Below, piece after piece: positions 6,710-10,192 of a stretch of DNA of 10,192 nt. The position numbers and the translations under genes were made by a program. Source of the DNA: Oscillospiraceae bacterium (lineage in GTDB: Bacteria; Bacillota; Clostridia; Oscillospirales; Oscillospiraceae); contig JAQWCP010000030.1 of the NCBI GenBank assembly GCA_028705905.1, positions 1 through 10,192 on the forward strand, given 5' to 3'. Each line of letters starts with the position of its first letter. Position 1 is the stretch's first letter. The notes below the pieces were generated by a model, which was not told the origin of the DNA, ran no database searches, and worked only from the letters and a program-made list of their open reading frames with translations.

Positions 6710-7534
6710 ATGAAATTCTCCTGCGAAAAAGCAGTTTTACTAAATGCAACTTCCATTGCAACAAAAGCAGTTTCCACAAAAAGTACCATTCCTGCACTGG
6801 AAGGACTTTTAATCGACGCCACAGATATCTTAACCCTTACAGGTTACAACTTGGAGACCGGCATTCAAACCATTTGCCCCGCACTTGTGGAAACACCGGG
6901 TGTAACGGTTGTCAATGCACGGCTCTTTGGAGAAATTATCCGCCGTCTCCCTGACGACATCGTAACCTTTTCTATGGAAAATGAGATGATTCATATTTCC
7001 TGTCTGGCAACCCAATTTCATATCAACAGCATTTCCCCAGAAGATTTTCCTGCACTTCCCGCTGTGGAGCAAATTCACACCTTTTCCATTGTGGAAAAAA
7101 CCATCAAAGACATGATCGCAGAAACCTTATTTGCCATCAGTCGGGATGAAAGCAAACCAATCCATACAGGCTCCCTCTTTGAAGTGCAAAATGGGCAGCT
7201 GACGCTGGTTTCTGTGGACGGTTATCGTCTCGCCCTGCGAAAAGAGCCGATAGACATCCAGACAAAAGAAACTGCCTTTTCCTTTGTGGTTCCAGGTTCT
7301 GCTCTGTCTGAGGTGGAAAAAATTGCTTCAGAAGGGGAAGAAATGGTTATAATTTCTCAAGGAAGCAGACATGTTACCTTTCAAATTGGAGACACCATCC
7401 TGCTTTCCCGCCGGCTGGAGGGGGAATTTCTCAACTATCAGCAGGCCATCGTCAATCAACATGCCATCACGCTGAAGGCAAACGCCAAAGAACTTTTAAA
7501 AAGTGTGGATCGCGTGTCTTTGATCATCATTTAA
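6710..7534 (+). CDS. dnaN: DNA polymerase III beta clamp, 5' part ending at an in-frame stop
   Basis: DnaN is the ring-shaped homodimer that tethers DNA polymerase to the template. This reading frame starts at ATG 6710 with AAGGAGG (6698-6704) 5 bases upstream and encodes 274 residues. It covers clamp domain I (about 1-120), domain II (about 121-245) and the first helix of domain III (ELLKSVDRVSLI), then hits TAA at 7532-7534. Family clamps are about 365-380 residues, so roughly 96 are missing. The missing part follows directly in the same frame (see the next entry). A protein ending here would lack most of domain III, including the C-terminal strand that helps form the partner-binding pocket and the dimer interface, so it should not make a working ring. 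No separate promoter was clearly seen, so it may be cotranscribed with dnaA. Confidence 0.93.
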   Translation: MKFSCEKAVLLNATSIATKAVSTKSTIPALEGLLIDATDILTLTGYNLETGIQTICPALVETPGVTVVNARLFGEIIRRLPDDIVTFSMENEMIHISCLATQFHINSISPEDFPALPAVEQIHTFSIVEKTIKDMIAETLFAISRDESKPIHTGSLFEVQNGQLTLVSVDGYRLALRKEPIDIQTKETAFSFVVPGSALSEVEKIASEGEEMVIISQGSRHVTFQIGDTILLSRRLEGEFLNYQQAIVNQHAITLKANAKELLKSVDRVSLIII

Positions 7535-7825
7535 ATACTAAAAAGCCCACTGCGCTGTATCTTTGGCGATCACGTTCTCTCGATGAAAACCAGCACGGCC
7601 ATCGGGGAGGCTCCCGATACCTGCTCTATCGAAGGAGATGGGGGCGATCTGGAGATCGGATTTAACAACCGTTTCCTCATGGACGTACTCAAAGCGGTTC
7701 CTGCGGAAACCATCCGAATGAAATTAAACACCAGCGTTTCTCCTTGCCTGATTTTACCGGAGGAAGAGGAGAACGATCACTTTCTCTACATGGTACTGCC
7801 GGTCCGACTCAAGGCAGGCGGCTAA
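7535..7825 (+). pseudogene. dnaN: dnaN 3' part (clamp domain III), same frame after the stop
   Basis: Reading on in the dnaN frame gives 96 residues that are plainly clamp domain III. LKSPLRCIFGDH comes first, then LEIGFNNRFLMDVLKAV in the middle and the C-terminal FLYMVLPVRLK. Counting the stop codon, the joined gene would have 371 codons, a normal clamp length, with no shift of frame. The first ATG after the stop is at 7583, without a recognisable Shine-Dalgarno sequence, and it would skip the conserved KSP segment, so independent translation is unlikely. The codons around the stop (ATT TAA ATA) sit where relatives usually have Asn/Ser, Asp/Glu, Lys/Arg. The stop at 7823-7825 lies 5 bases before recF. 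Confidence 0.9.
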
Positions 7826-7830
7826 TTTAC

Positions 7831-8949
7831 ATGGAAATTCAATCCATTTCCCTGACACACTTTCGCAACTATGACAGGGCCACCGCTCATTTTTCTCCCA
7901 AGTGCAACCTCATTTTTGGAGAAAATGCGCAAGGCAAGACAAATTTATTGGAAGCGGCCGCCTATTTGTCCGGCGCAAAGTCGCACCGGACCCGAGGCGA
8001 CAAAGAACTCATTCAATTTGGCCACGATACGGCATCTCTCCAGGCATCTGTCTGGTCCAGAAACCGAAGTTTTTCCATTGATATTACCTTGTCACGGCAG
8101 GGGCGACGAAAAATTTTGATCGAGGGTATCAAGCAAAAAACCACGGCATCGCTGTCTGATGTATTGCGTACCGTGCTGTTTTCACCGGAAGATTTATCTC
8201 TCATCTGGGCAGGGGCCTCTGCCCGGCGGCGGTTTCTGGACCAATCTCTGTGCCAGCTTCGGCCCCGCTATGCAGAAGCATTGGCACAATATAACCGTAT
8301 TTATGAACATAAGACCAGAATTTTACGAGACTGGGAACAAAAGCCGTCTCTTTTGTCCCTTTTGGAGACGTTTAACTTAGATATGGCCCGATATGGGGCG
8401 GTTTTGGTTTCTTACAGGGCCCGCTATTTGCGTAAGCTGCAGGAATTGTTTGGTTCCTATCACAGTGCCTGCTCCGGCGGTGTGGAACGGCCCAATCTGA
8501 TCTACGAAACGGTTTCGACGGTGCAGGATCTTCATGCACCGCAAGATCAAATTTATCAATGGCTCTTGGAGCATCAGAAGAGCCATCACCAGGCGGAATT
8601 GGCAGCAAGATGCTGTTTGTCCGGGCCCCACAAGGATGATTTCACTGTATCTCTCTCTGGGCGGGCATTGAAATCCTTTGGCTCCCAGGGTCAAGTGCGC
8701 ACCGCTGCATTGGCATTGAAGTTGGCGGAACGGGAGATGCACTTTTTAGACCGGGGCGAATACCCCGTGTTGTTTTTGGACGATGTGATGAGCGAATTAG
8801 ACGAAAAACGCCAGTCGTTTGTACTCCATCAGATTACAGAAGGACAGGTATTTATCACCTGTTGCCAAACGATGCCGTTTTCCGACCAATTTTGCGGTGC
8901 ACAATTTCAGATTGAACAAGGTACCATCCGCGAAGCGGAAGTGTCTTAG
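7831..8949 (+). CDS. recF: DNA replication and repair protein RecF
   Basis: The 372-residue SMC-like ATPase binds gapped DNA and, with RecO and RecR, helps load RecA at stalled forks. Walker A GENAQGKT is at residues 30-37, the ABC-type signature LSGPHKDDF at 263-271 and Walker B VLFLDDVMSELD at 313-324, with the catalytic aspartates near 317-318. The middle (about 100-250) is the arm region. Length is normal (about 360-375). ATG 7831 is chosen because it begins the canonical MEIQSISLTHFRNY start and lies 5 bases after the dnaN stop, with GGCGG (7817-7821) upstream. A longer reading from 7744 overlaps dnaN and adds nothing conserved. Cotranslation with dnaN would be disturbed by the early stop in dnaN. 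Confidence 0.96.
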   Translation: MEIQSISLTHFRNYDRATAHFSPKCNLIFGENAQGKTNLLEAAAYLSGAKSHRTRGDKELIQFGHDTASLQASVWSRNRSFSIDITLSRQGRRKILIEGIKQKTTASLSDVLRTVLFSPEDLSLIWAGASARRRFLDQSLCQLRPRYAEALAQYNRIYEHKTRILRDWEQKPSLLSLLETFNLDMARYGAVLVSYRARYLRKLQELFGSYHSACSGGVERPNLIYETVSTVQDLHAPQDQIYQWLLEHQKSHHQAELAARCCLSGPHKDDFTVSLSGRALKSFGSQGQVRTAALALKLAEREMHFLDRGEYPVLFLDDVMSELDEKRQSFVLHQITEGQVFITCCQTMPFSDQFCGAQFQIEQGTIREAEVS

Positions 8950-8970
8950 TCAGGAAGGAAGGTATTTGAA

Positions 8971-9279
8971 ATGTATCTGCACTTGGGACAAAATACCGTG
9001 GTGCCATTTCAGTCCATTTTAGGTATTTTTGATTTGGATAATACCACTGGTTCTCAGTGGACACGGCAATTTTTGAAAGAGGCGGAGGATGCCGGTCGTG
9101 TGATCAGCATCAGCGAAGAACTACCAAAATCCTTTGTTCTTTGCATGGAACAGGGGGAAAGTACCATCTATTTATCACAACTTTCCCCCACTACATTATT
9201 AAAACGAGCAGAAAGCCATTTTTCAGACAGCAACTGGTCTGATCAAGCGAGGGAGGATATCCATGGCAGAGCAATTTAA
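8971..9279 (+). CDS. remB: RemB-like extracellular matrix regulator (DUF370)
   Basis: The 102-residue protein matches the DUF370/YaaB family. It starts with MYLHLGQNTVVP, followed by ILGIFDLDN (17-25), KSFVLCMEQGESTIYLSQLSPTTLLKRA across about 53-80, all family features. RemB works with RemA in Bacillus to control biofilm matrix genes. In other Firmicutes the gene is kept between recF and gyrB without a proven role. The start at 8971 has AGGAAGGAAGG (8953-8963) 7 bases upstream. The typical protein is about 80-90 residues; here a polar tail of about 20 residues extends past the conserved LKRA and overlaps the gyrB start by 17 bases. The tail may simply be a result of the overlap. Confidence 0.9.
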   Translation: MYLHLGQNTVVPFQSILGIFDLDNTTGSQWTRQFLKEAEDAGRVISISEELPKSFVLCMEQGESTIYLSQLSPTTLLKRAESHFSDSNWSDQAREDIHGRAI

Positions 9280-10192
9280 AAAAGAGCAAGAATATAGTGC
9301 AGACCAAATCCAGGTGTTGGAAGGATTGGAGGCAGTCCGGAAGCGACCCGGTATGTACATTGGCTCTACATCGTCCAGTGGTCTGCACCATCTCGTTTAT
9401 GAGATCGTAGACAATGCCATTGATGAGGCCTTGGCCGGTTACTGTGATCAAATTATGGTTTCCATTGAAGAAGGGGAATCCATCACCGTCATTGACAATG
9501 GACGCGGTATTCCGGTGGATCTGCACGTCACAGGGCGGCCCGCATTGGAAGTGGTTTACACTGTGTTGCATGCGGGTGGTAAGTTTGGCGGCGGCGGATA
9601 TAAAGTATCCGGTGGTCTTCATGGTGTAGGCGCTTCTGTTGTCAATGCTTTATCGGAATGGCTGGTGGTAGAGGTATATAAAGACGGAAAATGCTATCAG
9701 ATGAAGTTTGCAAGGGGCCAAGTAGTCCAGGAAATGAAGATCGTTGGCGAAACGGACCAAACCGGAACAAAGGTCATGTTTCAGCCAGACAAGGAAATCT
9801 TTGAAGAATGGGTATATCAATACGATATTCTCCATACCCGCATGCGGGAACAAGCGTTTTTAAATGCCGGGCTGAAAATTTTGACCATTGACAACCGGGT
9901 TGGTCAGGAAAAGCGAGATGAGATGCATTATGAAGGGGGCATCCGCTCCTTTGTAAAATATATCAATCGAAATAAAAAACCCCTGCATGAAGAGGTCATT
10001 TATATATCTGGCAAGCGAGAAGATTCGATTGCGGAAATTGCCATTCAATATACAGACGGCTACAATGAAATGATTCTGTCTTTTGCCAATAATATTCATA
10101 CATCGGAGGGCGGAATGCACGAAACTGGTTTTAAAGCAGCGCTGACCCGTGTCATGAATGAATATGGAAAAAAGACGGGACTTCTCAAAAAT
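9263..10192 (+). CDS. gyrB: DNA gyrase subunit B, N-terminal part (cut by window end)
   Basis: The first 310 codons of GyrB are present and remain open at the window end. GyrB powers negative supercoiling by ATP hydrolysis with GyrA. The GHKL ATPase region shows RKRPGMYIGST (26-36), EIVDNAIDEA (47-56, with E47 and N51 at the catalytic and Mg positions), IDNGRGIP (77-84) and the glycine-rich lid GGLHGVGASVVNALS (117-131). The transducer domain begins around residue 220 and contains NNIHTSEGGMHETGFK close to the end of the visible part. GGGAGG at 9251-9256 is the ribosome binding site. The start overlaps remB by 17 bases, so translation may be coupled. gyrA is expected downstream but is not in view. 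Confidence 0.97.
   Translation, partial: MAEQFKKEQEYSADQIQVLEGLEAVRKRPGMYIGSTSSSGLHHLVYEIVDNAIDEALAGYCDQIMVSIEEGESITVIDNGRGIPVDLHVTGRPALEVVYTVLHAGGKFGGGGYKVSGGLHGVGASVVNALSEWLVVEVYKDGKCYQMKFARGQVVQEMKIVGETDQTGTKVMFQPDKEIFEEWVYQYDILHTRMREQAFLNAGLKILTIDNRVGQEKRDEMHYEGGIRSFVKYINRNKKPLHEEVIYISGKREDSIAEIAIQYTDGYNEMILSFANNIHTSEGGMHETGFKAALTRVMNEYGKKTGLLKN

Noticed and set aside
7583..7825. Separate small gene starting at ATG 7583
   Set aside because: No Shine-Dalgarno was seen, and the sequence is the clamp C-terminal domain in the same frame as dnaN, so it is the 3' part of dnaN rather than an independent gene.

Overview
The window is an intact-looking chromosomal replication origin region from a Bacillota (Firmicutes) bacterium. 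It is most likely a member of class Clostridia with mid-range GC, perhaps an Oscillospiraceae-type gut lineage. The class-level call rests on the dnaA-dnaN-recF-remB-gyrB order, the presence of a DUF370/RemB gene, strong AGGAGG-type ribosome binding sites and the protein sequence style. The family-level guess is weak. No mobile element, CRISPR array, tRNA or rRNA was seen.

Left part (1-4927): five tightly packed genes on the + strand form one apparent operon. They encode a cyclase/kynurenine-formamidase-family metal hydrolase, the tRNA 2-thiouridylase MnmA, an MsbA-type ABC exporter half-transporter, a CoA-pyrophosphatase-type Nudix hydrolase, and a YlmH-like S4 RNA-binding protein. Three junctions are 4-base start/stop overlaps (ATGA, TTGA, GTGA). 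The operon ends in a strong hairpin terminator at 4955-4997. The operon points toward the origin, so it would be transcribed head-on to the leftward replication fork.

Origin (about 4994-6710): DnaA-box clusters flank dnaA on both sides, giving a bipartite oriC like that of Bacillus subtilis. The upstream cluster abuts a near-consensus dnaA promoter (TTGCTT, 17 bp, TATAAT with a TG extension), which suggests autoregulation by DnaA. The dnaA-dnaN spacer holds one perfect box (TGTGGATAA), several 7-8/9 boxes, and then two boxes followed directly by a DnaA-trio-like array (CTA CTA TAT CTA TTA CTA). This matches the known basal unwinding system, so the opening site is predicted near 6653-6690.

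Right part (6710-10192): dnaN (sliding clamp), recF (gap repair), remB/DUF370 and the first 310 codons of gyrB run in the same direction, 5-21 bp apart or overlapping. They supply replication initiation, processivity, repair and supercoiling control. The S4-domain gene (yaaA) that often lies between dnaN and recF is absent here.

The most striking anomaly is in dnaN. A TAA codon at 7532-7534 interrupts an otherwise continuous reading frame at codon 275 of about 371. Clamp-like sequence resumes immediately afterwards in the same frame. Because the clamp is normally essential, this is either a sequence or assembly error, a real lesion rescued by another copy, or an unusual readthrough case.
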